Source: Doris montereyensis
Lineage: Eukaryota > Mollusca > Gastropoda > Nudibranchia > Dorididae
NCBI GenBank assembly: GCA_037039925.1
Contig: JAXRKP010000612.1
Span: forward strand, 77,501 to 141,500
Reading direction: 5' to 3'
Length of the DNA stretch: 64,000 nt
The notes below the pieces were generated by a model, which was not told the DNA's origin, did not search any database, and was given only the letters and a program-made list of their open reading frames with translations. The translations under genes were made by a program, and so were the position numbers. Within the stretch, counting starts at the first letter, position 1; every line of letters begins with the position of its first letter. Below are positions 13,147 to 24,965 of the stretch, in pieces.

Positions 13147-16100
13147 CTGAGGAGAGACATGGGTATATCACAGGCTTGATGGGAGACACAAAATGAAAGC
13201 ATGCATTGGTAACTAGAAAAACAAAAGGGAGCTCAGATCGTTCTCAATCAGTCTATGTGGCCTAACATTAAATCTCTGTAAAACTGGATAATTTCAAAAC
13301 GCACGGCAAGTGACTTGACGCTTTCGCAATGATTTAGAAGAAAACAAAGAAAAAGAAATGAAAACAATGACAAACTTTTTTTTTTAAATGGATACCTAAC
13401 CCTGAACCATGATCAGGAAAGATAACCCTTTGTTTTGACCTGAGTATAAAAACCTTATCTTGTGTAAATAAACACTATTTTAAAATATTTTTAGCTCACT
13501 GTACAATGATAAAGGCTGTAAATAAAAAGAAGAAAGTAAAGCTGTGAAAAATAATTTGTTTCTTTCATTTTGAAATGTATCTCGTCTACCATTGCGGTGA
13601 TCTCAGGGTGAATGAAGAGGAAACAACAAGATGAAAGATACGTGAAATAAGGAAAGGGGTATGACCTACCAGCAGCACCTGCCTGAGAAAGACAATAAAA
13701 CCCCATCAAAGCTTCACATTGCTGACAAGAGAAGGGTCTGAACTCATTTGATATCACGTCTTAAAATCAAATGTGTAAAAATCATTATGGTACATATCGT
13801 CGGTGAATCTGTCTTAACACGCGAGTGTGTAATGAGGACGACATTTTTACCGCAATAAGACAAATCTAGTTTATTGAACTATTGGATGGAGCAGTTCATT
13901 CCCTTCACATAGATACCATAAAAAAAAAAAGCTCATTCTTGATTCTTTCATTTTATACATCTGTTGTACCATAAAAGCTAGAAAATGTGTCTACTGTATA
14001 GCATGTTGGTACTCATTTTAATGATCACAAAGTACTCTACCCCAATCAACTTTTGATAAACTATTATCAATATTAGCCTAGGTCGACCAGGCATTATGAG
14101 AGACCTGTTAAAGTGCCACCCGACATGGGTATTAAGGAACCGGAGCAGTTAAAATAGGGTCAACAAGAAGTATTTGAGAGCCTCTCAAGATTGTACAATG
14201 TTTCAAAGTATTATTCTTTTCTGGGTTTACATGCAATTTTTTTTTTCAAAATCAGAAAAAATAGTTTTAAATGCAATCTATTTTTGATTTATTGTCCAAT
14301 TGTCCCAAATTTTGGTATATAACATCTATGAAGCAATACAAAATTTGATTCAGAAGCCATGTTTGATATCTCTTCAAATTTTTGGAAAAAGATTTTTTGG
14401 CAATAATGATTTGCCAAATCAAAATTGAAAAGTTGCTATGCATTAATTTTCAATTCATTAAGTCAAAACACGTTAAATTTATCAAAAATCGCTACTTAGT
14501 GCAGCTAAAGACTGAACCAATTGGCATGTGTGCAAAGTTACAGCCGAATCTGTGTTCAAAACTGAAAAAGGTTATTTGAATTAAGTTGTCAGTATTTTCG
14601 CAATGAAAATCCAAGATGGCGATGTTCACATGGCAATCATATGATAAAAACTTGTTTTCCTGGGGTTTTTTCCCGCTAATTTCAACGTGCTCATTTCAAT
14701 AGTATTGGTTAAAATTGCCTATATCAAGTTTTAAAAAAAAATTATGTTCAGGACCCGCCAAGTTGGCTAAGATGTTAAAAAAATGTCTTCTTTTGGCCAT
14801 GGTGATTTGAATTTCCACACCACATGGAAAGAAAGCATATTGACATAACAAATTCTTTTGTGTTAGGACTCAATAAAGCCTGAAATCTAATACTACGTTA
14901 CAGCTGATTTTGTCCACTCACTTTCATCTCTCTCCCTCTTCATAGTATGTCACGATAAGTCATCTTTTGTCTTGTTATCATGGTTAACATTCAATTTCTT
15001 CACCCTCTGCCTCATTCTGCTATCAGGTCATACCACCTCTTTGCCCTACTGCCAATCATCCAACCTTCTCTTTTCCTGGGTTTTGTCTTTTGGCCCTACG
15101 GAAATTGCCCTCTCTCCCTAACACATACACATGACATTCCCCTCTCTCTCTCTCCCCCCTTGAGACACACACATGTGCCATCATAATACACATATCATGT
15201 GTTCAACACTGATATTAATTCCTGAGCCATCTTTTACAACTTTAAAGACAGCATCGGAATTGAAGAATTGCCACACATCAAAGCAAAGATGACCGGAAAT
15301 GGATGACAAAGTGATGACTTGCTGTCAACAAACTTGTTGCGTTTTCCCAGTGTCATTAATTGTTCATATCCACTTCAATTTCCCCAACATCTTCCTAACC
15401 GGGAAACAACTTTTTGATTTCCACCAATGGAAATCAGGCAGGTCTTGCTCTGGCTTTCACCAATAATTGCTTAACACATGCGCTCTACGCCCATGCTAGA
15501 TTCCTTGTCAGCCATACAGTTTTGCCGGAAAAGAGCAAATATAACAAGGACTCTAAATACAAAACCGAAATATCCGACCTTAAGTTGTAACATATGAAAC
15601 AAACAAAAAGTAACACAAAAACATTTAATTTTTACCTTTGTTCGCAGACTCGCACAATTTTGTTATTTATAGAGTTGGGTACATGCTCAGCACTCTCTTA
15701 TATAAAGTGTGTGAAAGGGAATTTTTATCTACCCATGTTATTTTGGTGAATTTCAACAATATCTGCAGAGCAACAAATTTCTTCACGAAACTTAGTGACC
15801 GCCATTTATCCATAACGTCAAACAAAATGTCACTTTCTAAACGCCAAATAAAAACTACAAATATGCAAATTAACCTTTCCTCCTCCTCACAGAACAATAC
15901 TCCTGAGACCCATGTTCTTAAAGCATCCTGAGCCCCCTGTTTTTATGGGATTCTCAGGCACGTTTTTATGGCAAAGTAGAGCTCAGATGTAACATGTGTC
16001 AAATGGAATGGGCAATCATAAAAAACTTCAGGTGACATCACATCAATGACATGTGTGACATCAATGTCTCCTGACCTTTAGCAATGAATTTCAGAACACT

Positions 16101-19100
16101 TCAACAAACCGCAGATAAAACTCAGCCCTCATTATATTCAAAACAAGTTCCTATCAAATGATGTTTCCCTAAATTTTTTGCAGTTTATGAAACCAACATT
16201 ATAACCATGATGTTCATCAGCGACCATTTATGTACTTCTTAACAATGTGCATAAGCATTGAAAACAACAGAGGGACAAATTTGAAAAGAAATCATATCAA
16301 AATTGCACGATGATTAGCTTAGTCTTTGCTATTCCTCTTGTCGAATTATCAACCAAAAATTTACTACTTAGGAAGTGCATCTGCTGCCTCTGATCAATTC
16401 AGATTATTGTGTTAGATTTAATACAAAATGTTCTTGCGTAAAGGTAGCAACGGTACAATTTTCTTCTGAAATTTTAACCCAATCCTGCCTAACTCGCTGA
16501 CAGGCCTACTGGGCTGGATGCCTAAGCAAAGGAGATAACTCAGTCGCTGTTTGCACCCATCGTTATTAAAATACGTTTTTTCCATGTTTTTGTTGTTTAT
16601 TTTTTCAAATTTATTCATGTACAGGAATGATTTTATTGGACAGAAACACTGATATTAACAACATTGAACACTGTAAATGGTACAATCTGAGTGTCGAATA
16701 GGTCTGTTGCCCACAGGCACGGCAGTTTCGATTTCGCCCATTAACGCATTGCTTGCCCGGTGTCGATAGATTTAAATCTAACGCTTTTTCTTCTTCGTTA
16801 TCACTCAAATCAGTTAAAATTTCTTCAACATCAGTCTTCATCACGATTTTAGGGTTTATTGGGTTCTAAATCGCCGTTCATTTCCTCTCTCAATTCGCGG
16901 AGTCAACTTTACATGCATTGAAATTGAAATGCCATTTTGCCGGTCGATAACCTCTGAACTTTAAAAATTTGTAGAATATTGACCAAACCACGTCGAAGAG
17001 TTGTTTCATTCTAAAAATCCTGTTAAGTCTCGTGAATAGGTTAAAGGTTACAATAGGTCGTGACCTCGCGAGATTTGTCGCTAGAAATGCTTTGTAAACA
17101 AGCCTTCTAATTTCTGATGCCGGCACATTAGGCAGGACCCTGATAGGGGGCGTGTTTGGCAGGATTGGGTTAAAGCAATGCTTACCTGGAGAGCTCCAAG
17201 GCCAAGGTTGCCCATGCCCATGTTACTACCCATGCCGCTGGCCATTCCCATGCTGTTGCTGTTGTGGCTAGGATTGCCTCCTCTTCCAGGACCCCAGGAG
17301 CCTTGATAGTTCATGTGGCCATGATTGGGCATCATGTTACGGCGATCGTACCTGAATAAAGGAAACAAATGGTTGTCAAAATGTCTTTCCCATCATTGAA
17401 AATCAAAGAAAATGATTTTTTTTTAAAAGGTTAAAAATTCTAGCCTCTTCACAGCTATGCAAAGATTTTGACAGTACAACCCCATTTTAAACTACAAGAC
17501 CATGAAACTTAAAATGGAAATTTCTAAGACTTAAAATTGCATTTTGCAGGGTCAGTGTTGGAAAGTGGTTCAAGGTTTCACAAAAAAAAACTCAACTATA
17601 ATCTATTGCTGAAAAATCATTAGAAATGATTCAGTTACTTGTCAACCAATCAATGTGTTCGGTCTTAGAGTTTGAAATAGACAGACCGTCGCCTGCATGA
17701 CAAAAAACTATTTATTTCATATATATTTTATTTTTGGCTATTTAATTATAATTTTATCAGATATAAGATCTACAAGATGTCTGAACGGTTTTACAAAATA
17801 TGCAGAAGATTCAGAGACATTGTGGATTTTCTCAATTACCTTGATTTGGCGATGGAACGGTTAGTCATACAGGCAACAAGATATTTGAATAACAAAATTT
17901 AAATCTCCTATAATTCCTTCTTCATTAAACACAACGCATTAAATAAAAGAAAATGAACCGGTATGCAGTAACCATCGTTAAATTGTGTCCTTGAAATTGT
18001 CAGAGAATCTGTTAAAATCTTCATAGGAGCTATAGCACCAAAATGTTTTGAAACAATTAAAATCCACAGAAAACAGTATTTTTCCTTCAAAATAAGAATT
18101 TTTATTTTTATGTGTGTGGTAGTCTTGAAATCAAAATTTGTAGTGTTCTTGAGACACATGTTGCTATATGAACAATGGAAATACAAGCAGCCCAAAGACT
18201 TAAAGTCTAACAAACAATGCTCATAGACATTGTAAGTACAATTGACTGCCAACATTTATTACCTAGCTGGTAACAATTTGGTTCAAGTAGACACAAGGTG
18301 TCCTTGTATTTCCCCCTCCCCACCTCCTCTACCAGTCAATTGTGCATATACGGGTCTTGTCCTACAGTTTGTGAACATTGTAGTCAGGCTTGATATTTAT
18401 TTTCATAGTGGGGAGGGACCTAATTTTCGACCAAATGTTTTGCATTACCTGGGTAGTCTGAAATATTAACTCTCTTGAGTGCCAATCACTCATCTAATGG
18501 TCTTTCCGATAAGAAGTTCTGTGTCAAATGTTGATATATCAGTAGTGGGTATTTCCTCACAAATTTTGTTCCATAGATTAATATAGTGCTAAAATTGTGA
18601 GGAAACTCAAGACAACCGATACATCAGTGTTTAGCTTAGAACAACCTAGCAGAAGTACTAATAGATTGATGATTGGCACTTAATACTTAGCAAAGTTCTA
18701 TGCCGTTGAGATTTATCACTCTTGCAGGGAAAACAATTAATCTGGCATGGAGCAATAGCTATTTTTGGTACTCAAAGTTTGTTAACCCCTACATTGCCAC
18801 CCATTTTACACCGAATGTCTTTGACATTGCCACTCATTTTGGCTGAAATCATTAGAAGTGACTCATATCAGGAAAAAAATTATCATTTCTTAACTACAAT
18901 GGATATTCAAATGAAACTTTCAGGACATAGTAATGATAGATTGTGCTACAAGATAAAATATGCAAACGAAGTCATGTGACCATGGCTGTCATCTTGGATT
19001 TGACAATTTATGTCTTTCTGGTCATATCTCAGTGAAAATGACAGTTTATGATCACAAAATAGACCATTGTGAAGCATATTATGGTATAATCATGATTTGT

Positions 19101-22100
19101 GGATTGTATTGTAGTGTGAGAAAGACAAAAAGGGAAGAATTGGACAGTAATGTGGCAAGACGAAATATAAATGCAAAAGAGTGAAAGGAAAGATATAGGA
19201 CCTTCTAATAGTAGCATTTGCCAACTACCTACACCATCCCCCCCCAAAACAAACAAAAAAGGCGTTTCTTAGACCTGTCACCTCATTGATACAAAAGAAG
19301 CTAGAAATAATACATTTCATCCCTACACATCTAACAAAGTTCAAAAATCTAGATCCATATTTGGAATTTTAAAAAAAGTATTACAAGACATATCCTAGAA
19401 AGTTTCATGTCAACTTATTTTAAATTTTTCATATTAATCTATACAAGAAAATGAAAATCAAACTGCAGGTCTCAATGGGGGTCACATTGTAGAAAACAAC
19501 ACAAAAATGCTTACCACATGAAGTGAATCATCCTTCTTTCGTCACTCAATGAGACCATATTATGCTGATAACTATTGTAACATAATGATGCAATTAACTG
19601 GCACTTAACTCTAACATGCATTTTGTTTTCAAAACTTACTTTTCATTAGCTTTTGGCTCTGCACTGCTAATATGGACGCTGGCTCCCTTGATGATGTGGT
19701 CCTCTCCACATAAATGTTGGGCTGTAAGTGGATCGGCAAAGCTGACAAAAGCAAATGCACGGAATGGCTTGGGGATGAACACATCCACAACTTCCCCAAA
19801 TTGGGTGAAGTGATTCCTTAAATCCTCTGCAGTCATATCTTCTGTGCATCTTCCTACAAACACTTTACGGTTCATCATTTGTTGGGCACCCTCCTGCAAG
19901 AAAACACGGACAGAAGTATGCTAATAAACATGTCACCTTTCTTGCAACCTGAATGAAACTTCATGATTAAACTCTTATTGTCACCCAGAGAGAAACAATA
20001 CAATATATGTTTTGTTTTTTTCCACTCATCTCTGTGAAGCAACATTCAATCCGGAGGAAAGATTTCACTACACCTACACCATCAATTTCAAGAAGACACG
20101 AATCATGTCACTTATATATAAGGGTGCAATTTTCTGAGAATGGGGGAAAAAGCACCCAAAAAACCAAACCCCAAAACAAATTTTTTAAAAACGAATGTAA
20201 CATTTATATTTCAACATGCAAAACCTGTGCAGAGCATCAAAGAAATACATGTGTAGTAAAATCCTACCCCTATCACCGTTCAAACTAGTTTCCTTTTCAA
20301 AATGTTTCAATGATACATAAATTAAGAATCAAATTTAAAACAGATAAAATAAAGGAAAAGATCTTACCTTTGAGTTTGGTATACGCACATCACACCATCT
20401 GCCATCAATCATATGTCTCTGAGACATACATTTCAACTGTGACTCATATTCTGCAAACCTAACAAATCCAAATCCCTTTGACTGGCCAGTTTTGGGTTCC
20501 TTTTTGACCTTTATAAGATAGAAAATGACAATTAAATTGAAATGATTGTTCACTTCTGGAAAAGATGACATATGTATTTAAAACAATTAAAAATTCAATT
20601 CTTAATATAATCCAAACGATATAAAACAAAACCATCACAACAACAACAAAAAACAACAAAGAAAAAAACAAACCCTGACATACTCATACAGCAAGATTTA
20701 AACATAAAAATACATTCACCACTTTCTTTTAAAAATGGAATAGTGCTAGAGCATCCATGAAGGAAAAGCTTACTTTACAGTTGAAACACCATAAACTAAA
20801 GTGTATAGACCTGGTACATTATACTATTCTCTTTATGCTGCCGTTAAATCATTGTTGGTTCTTAGAAATTATCAAAATTGTAGTGACTGTCAAATATGCA
20901 ACGAAAAAGAAAACAAAGCTCCAAAACTAACGCACCTCTAAACAAAAAAACTACAAACCTGGACCATGAGTAATTCCCCAAACTGCTGGAAGTATTTCCG
21001 AAGGTCTTCTTCTCCACTCTTCCAAGGAAGACCAAGTACAATGAGGTCACTACACTTTTGCCTTTCAGATCGCTTGATGGTTTTTGGGAGTTGACTATCC
21101 GAACTGGTGGAATTAGATTTCTCACCTTCATAAGGCAAAATAGAAAAAGAAAACCATTTGTTAGTGATTAGAAACCAAAACAGGTGTGACTTTAATCTAG
21201 AATAGATCCTTCGATGAAAAATATCTGAAATTATTTATCTCTTGGTTCTTAAACATTACTAGATCTAGATCGAGAGACCTAGCTCTAGATGTCTACATAT
21301 GGACTTGCTTTAGGTTCAGAAATTGAAACTAAACATAAGAACTTAGGAAAAAATACCAAGAAAAATCAGGTCCAAACCATTATTTGAACATCTATAATTA
21401 CCATCCCTGACCCTGAATCTAGTCTAGATCAAGAATATAACATCTAGATCTAGTTTCTATAACTAAAACTTTCTAATCCACACTTATTTTTGTGGTTGTC
21501 CTAAAGAAGAGAAAGATCTTATTGTGGAGCTAAATGAGACACCGGGAAAAACACGGAAAGAAAAAAAAAGGACTGCAACTGCAGCGGTTCCTAAGAGCCA
21601 AATCTACCAACCAAATGTTAGTTGAGAAAAAAATCGAGTTGTCCTCCTGATTGCCATTCAGACCCAACCCTCTTCTACCATGTAAACAGTTTTATTTCGT
21701 CATAATATGCTACCAAAACATATTTGTATAGTTCTTTGGCAATTACATTACATGAAGAACATAACTGCAAAAGGGAACAGTTCTACATCGATGTACAATG
21801 TAAAATTTGAATAAAACACGACTTTATGCCCATGGTTCTATGAGAAGTGGGCGGTAGGGGGCGCGGTGAGGAAGAGGGAAACTATCAAAACAGTTCGTTG
21901 CCAAAATAAAATTGTAATATGTGCACACCTCTACAACAAGCTTTAGAATCGTATTTTTCTTACCTTTTGGGAAAACAACTATGAAAATCTGCCTCCCCAG
22001 TCGGTATCCGGAGGATATAAACGACCATCGGACAAACGAATTCTCTCAACGTTCCTGTTTCGTGGTTGCGATATTTCAAGCCGCAGGCCCCGGGGAACTG

Positions 22101-22199
22101 AGCTGACAACGTTGTCAACAAAAGTGTTCCATCCTCTTCGCTTGGAACTTCAATTGCTTCATTGCTGTCGTCCTCCGCTACCTGAATATACTGGCTCAT
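12802..22199 (-). CDS. TARDBP: TAR DNA-binding protein 43 (TDP-43), six coding exons
   Basis: Exons: 22199-21964, 21125-20959, 20508-20368, 19893-19640, 17351-17186, 13146-12802. All have GT/AG borders and matching phases (1, 0, 0, 2, 0). The product is a nuclear RNA-binding protein acting in splicing, mRNA stability and self-regulation. Seen in order: N-terminal ubiquitin-like oligomerisation domain (start [11 protein letters not shown], then [12 protein letters not shown]); basic NLS-like [13 protein letters not shown]1 with RNP2 LIVLGL and RNP1 [11 protein letters not shown]2 with VFVGRC and RAFAFVSF; a Gly/Met/Asn-rich tail; and the conserved helix ([12 protein letters not shown]). Allowing for two lost bases in exon 1, the sum is 437 codons including stop, against 414 residues in human. 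Frame lesions lie in exons 1 and 6 (see exon entries). The identity is certain; whether the locus is intact in the animal depends on the lesions being assembly errors. Confidence 0.95.
13147..16473 (-). other. TARDBP intron 5, distal part
   Basis: Mostly AT-rich non-coding DNA. It contains an antisense copy of the roughly 130-bp element C at 13556-13690, pyrimidine-rich tracts near 14980-15180, and otherwise nothing recognised. Confidence 0.5.
13556..13690 (-). repeat. Element C copy (antisense, TARDBP intron 5)
   Basis: In reverse complement: GCTGCTGGTAGGTCATACCC, TATCTTTCATCTTGTTGTTT, CCTCTTCATTCACCCTGAGA. The only copy seen outside MTOR; it runs in the sense direction of its host gene TARDBP. 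Confidence 0.65.
16478..17169 (-). mobile_element. piggyBac-type nonautonomous element in TARDBP intron 5
   Basis: A 692-bp element bounded by TTAA at 16474-16477 and 17170-17173. The left end reads CCCAATCCTGCCTAACTCGC and the right end, in reverse complement, CCCAATCCTGCCAAACACGC: twelve identical bases, then 2 mismatches in 8. Perfect TTAA duplication is the hallmark of piggyBac transposition. On the - strand 16844-16611 holds an acidic segment ([13 protein letters not shown]) followed by a Cys-containing basic stretch ([12 protein letters not shown]), possibly the fused remains of the N- and C-terminal ends of a transposase after an internal deletion; that last point is weak. Its ends differ from those of the piggyBac element at 59.8 kb, so it is another family. 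Confidence 0.75.
17186..17351 (-). CDS. TARDBP: TARDBP exon 5: Gly/Met/Asn-rich low-complexity segment
   Basis: It enters in phase 2 (AA|G) and reads [18 protein letters not shown], then Gly-, Met-, Ser- and Asn-rich repeats ([16 protein letters not shown]) ending GLGALQ. It corresponds to the start of the prion-like C-terminal domain. Donor CTCCAG|GTAAGC is sound, but a TTAA target site of a transposable element begins about 12 bases into the intron. Confidence 0.93.
17352..19639 (-). other. TARDBP intron 4
   Basis: AT-rich intron. It holds a possible MITE at 18478-18680 (separate entry). The rest, including 18700-19600 with phrases such as CATATCTCAGTGAAAATGACAG, may be old transposon sequence, but I could not define borders. 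Confidence 0.4.
18478..18680. mobile_element. Possible short MITE with inverted ends
   Basis: AGTGCCAATC at 18478-18487 is inverted at 18671-18680 (GATTGGCACT), with further imperfect pairing inward (CATCTAAT / ATTAGT). TTAA occurs at the right edge and 9 bp left of the left edge, so the exact element border is unclear. Confidence 0.35.
19640..19893 (-). CDS. TARDBP: TARDBP exon 4: RRM2
   Basis: Eighty-four codons plus two bases: [17 protein letters not shown] (RNP2), [15 protein letters not shown] (RNP1), [20 protein letters not shown]. Acceptor TTCTTGCAG|GAG, donor GAAAA|GTAAGT. No lesion is seen. Confidence 0.96.
20368..20508 (-). CDS. TARDBP: TARDBP exon 3: second half of RRM1
   Basis: Forty-seven codons, phase 0 at both ends: [18 protein letters not shown] (RNP1), then the [20 protein letters not shown] block that is almost unchanged in TDP-43 across animals. 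Acceptor TTATAAAG|GTC, donor CAAAG|GTAAGA. Confidence 0.96.
20959..21125 (-). CDS. TARDBP: TARDBP exon 2: NLS and first half of RRM1
   Basis: It encodes the Ser-rich linker ([12 protein letters not shown]), basic NLS-like [14 protein letters not shown]2 LIVLGLPWK, and the helix up to FGELLMVQ. Acceptor TATGAAG|GT, donor CCAG|GTTTGT, ending in phase 0. No lesion is seen. Confidence 0.95.
21964..22199 (-). CDS. TARDBP: TARDBP exon 1: start codon and N-terminal domain
   Basis: ATG at 22199-22197, then a match to the TDP-43 N-terminal domain up to [11 protein letters not shown]. The match then moves to a second frame ([19 protein letters not shown]) near 22041-22045 and to a third (IVVFPK) near 21981-21984. 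Each step equals one missing base. Uncorrected, the reading continues in the wrong frame from there and meets TAA inside the splice donor. With the two bases restored in count, the exon ends in phase 1, which exactly fits exon 2. Donor: AAAAG|GTAAGA. Confidence 0.93.
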
Positions 22200-22500
22200 G
22201 GCTCCTCAAATTTGGGAACCCCAGTTCCTCAAAACGTATGCTTACAAGAGGATAATGTACTGTCCGCCTAGCTCCCCGGGTGCAGCGTACGTGAAGATGG
22301 CTGCTGTTGCTCTCGCAAAGGTTGCTGGAAAAAATGTAACGCATTTTCTTTTTCAAAAATATTTTTATTAATAAATACATTCTTTCTCAAGTAGCTTCAT
22401 TTTGAAAAACGTATAACCAAAAAAGGTAATTATATGAATTTATCATTAACTTATAAAAATATATACCCTCGAATGTTAACGTAACGTTACGAAGTTTAAT

Positions 22501-22512
22501 TTGCGCATGCGT
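22501..22512. promoter_or_regulatory. NRF1-like palindrome
   Basis: TTGCGCATGCGT, about 300 bp upstream of the TARDBP ATG on the divergent side, is close to the NRF1 consensus (YGCGCAYGCGCR). NRF1 sites are common in divergent housekeeping promoters. Function is inferred from position and sequence only. Confidence 0.3.
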
Positions 22513-22680
22513 GTTCGAAGCAATCATACTCGGATCGGTTGTCGACAAAAGAATGAGGAGGAGTTTTCGTTTGACCTAGGCACACTCTCAGTTTTCATTC
22601 ATACAAATTCGCCGTAGTAGTAGTTGTAGTAGTAGTACAGACGAGCGACAGTGAAGTGAAGTCAAATGTGAAGCACAACA

Positions 22681-22740
22681 ATAAATGACAACTCCACCAA
22701 TAAAGACAGAACAAACACGTGACGTTTCGGATACAACCTT
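22681..22740 (+). repeat. Dispersed motif, copy 1
   Basis: TGACAACTCCACCAATAAAG, ACAGAACAAACACGTGACGT, then TTCGGATACAA. A related stretch lies at 52016-52060 (TGACAACTTCACCAAAGTGA, ACAGAACAAACGTGACATTT). It probably belongs to the end of an interspersed element I cannot name. Confidence 0.4.
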
Positions 22741-22904
22741 TTGTCAGACAAAAAAACGAGGAATATTATCTAGATCTAGATCTACTAGAGTAGGCCAGTA
22801 TAGTGGTAGAAATTAGAAGTAGAAGACTACAGTAAAAAAAAAATGCGGTAGTTATAGTAGATGGTATTGGTACCTCACCCCTTGTCACACTTCTCCGTGT
22901 TTGC

Positions 22905-23013
<109 letters not shown>

Positions 23014-23887
23014 CTGTTTTCCTTCAAACTTTCTTACTGATTACTGTAATTATATCGCAGACGAAGGCCAAAGAGATCTCAATGTTTCAGTCAGTAAATT
23101 CTGTTTTACTGATAGTACTCAACTAATAGTAATAGTAGTAGTTCTACCTTGTTCTTTTCCATTCAGTTGCAAGTTGAGAGATAAAATAATGTACTCTGTA
23201 CCTACCTCTAATGTTAGCCCATCAGGCATCACATAATATATTACATTTACACTAACAGCAAACAAATCCAACAGTATGCCTATTCGATTAACAAAAAGTA
23301 CCATAGTATAGAATTACTATTAGACAAGCAATCTTCACAGTCTCATCCCCACATCACCGTAGGTGAAGATTGCTTCAAAAAGTAATTCTAAAACATGCTT
23401 TTTGTTAAATCCAGCAGACATCACCTTTGTGGCGATAAGTAATGAAAATGAAGGGGATGCCTCTCCTCCTCCTCTCCACACACAGCTAAAAGTTGGTCCT
23501 CTTAATGTCCAGTAACTGTGATTTCTTTTCACACACCGCACAGCCTTTACTGAACTAACTCGCAACCCGTCATCATTATTCATACATTGTTCTTATGTTT
23601 ATCAAGGTGATGAAAGGTGGAGTGACTGTAGTCTGTGGCTGCTGCTGTTGGATTGGTCTTGTTGTTTGGGGTGGGTTCAGGGTGGCTTCAAAGTTCAGCA
23701 ACTTAATTTGATTTAAGATGTATAGCCTGTAACTTATAATATATTCATTAAAATATGTAATTAATTATTAATGCAGCGCTCTTTGTTCTTTCACAATACA
23801 GATTCAGACTGCCTTAATTTATAGGAATTTGCAGCTGTTTACGATAACCTGTTTCAGCTTGTTAAACATCTTAACTGCTCACGGATC

Positions 23888-23890
<3 letters not shown>

Positions 23891-23966
<76 letters not shown>
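23891..23966. repeat. (CT)n microsatellite
   Basis: About 76 bp of uninterrupted CT followed by TCTA-type repeats to about 24000. Confidence 0.97.
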
Positions 23967-23969
<3 letters not shown>

Positions 23970-24589
23970 ATCTTTCTATCTATCTACATGTCTGTCTATG
24001 TTTTTATTTATTAGTCGTGTCTTTCTTTCGTAAACTTTTCTCCACTGCATGCTAATTGTTACACATGTAAATGTAGAGATATTTGCGTATTCACATTGTG
24101 GCTTCAAAAACGCTGCAAAAACATATGCGCAACACTACGGCAACAACGCGACTATACCCTAGATCTAGGCCATTATACATGTATCATAATACATAATATT
24201 ATTATTATGTATTATTAATTTTGGTAGGCGATGCATTTGTATTCGTTGTCATTTACTACAGTACAGTCATGTAGAATGTCGGATCAACTAACTACGACGC
24301 AAGAGAGTTCTTCGGAAGTCCTACACTCGTCACCTATACAAACTCCTTGCTGGGCAATTCCATTTTTTTTGGAATCGATCAAAACTGACATTTTGGAATC
24401 GAGGAAGAAATAATATCGAGATTCGATGAGATTGACTGATGACACTGACAGACATGTTTTCCTTTTATTTTTAATTAGGGGGAACATTCCAAAGCTGGTC
24501 TGGCCGTGGGCGGGGGAAGGATATTTTTAAACTGGCCAGCGAAGTACCAATCAACTCCCTGTTGAGATAAGAAAAAAATTGAGAAGAAG

Positions 24590-24620
24590 GAAATGGAGGT
24601 GGATTGGCTATATACATGTA

Positions 24621-24660
<40 letters not shown>

Positions 24661-24965
24661 ATATACAAGTAATGTGAAGACCAAAATTCAACGTAGCAAA
24701 ACATAACTTAACATGGAATCCACAAGCGAATAGATTATGATCAAGACGCCATTAAAGATGACATGGAGTATGAGGAGAGAGATTAAGACAGAGATGACAA
24801 GACAAAAGAAAACCTGTGGATAGTCACACAGATGTTGGCACATGAATAACAGGGATGACTGGAAGCTATTTGTTGATGGCCTGATACTAATATGCTTCAC
24901 AAAGAGGTGCGAGGCAGAATGGAACAAATTCGATAGGAATCGAACACATTTTAAAAGGATCATGA
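24590..24965 (+). mobile_element. Decayed LINE 3' end
   Basis: On the + strand a frame with one stop reads MTRQKKTCG..SHRCWHMNNRDDWKLFVDGL. It parallels the C-terminal end of the LINE open frame at 50.8 kb ([18 protein letters not shown]), preceded by a GGTGGATTGG (W-I-G/A) block at 24596. An (AT)n run interrupts it at 24610-24658. Confidence 0.5.
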
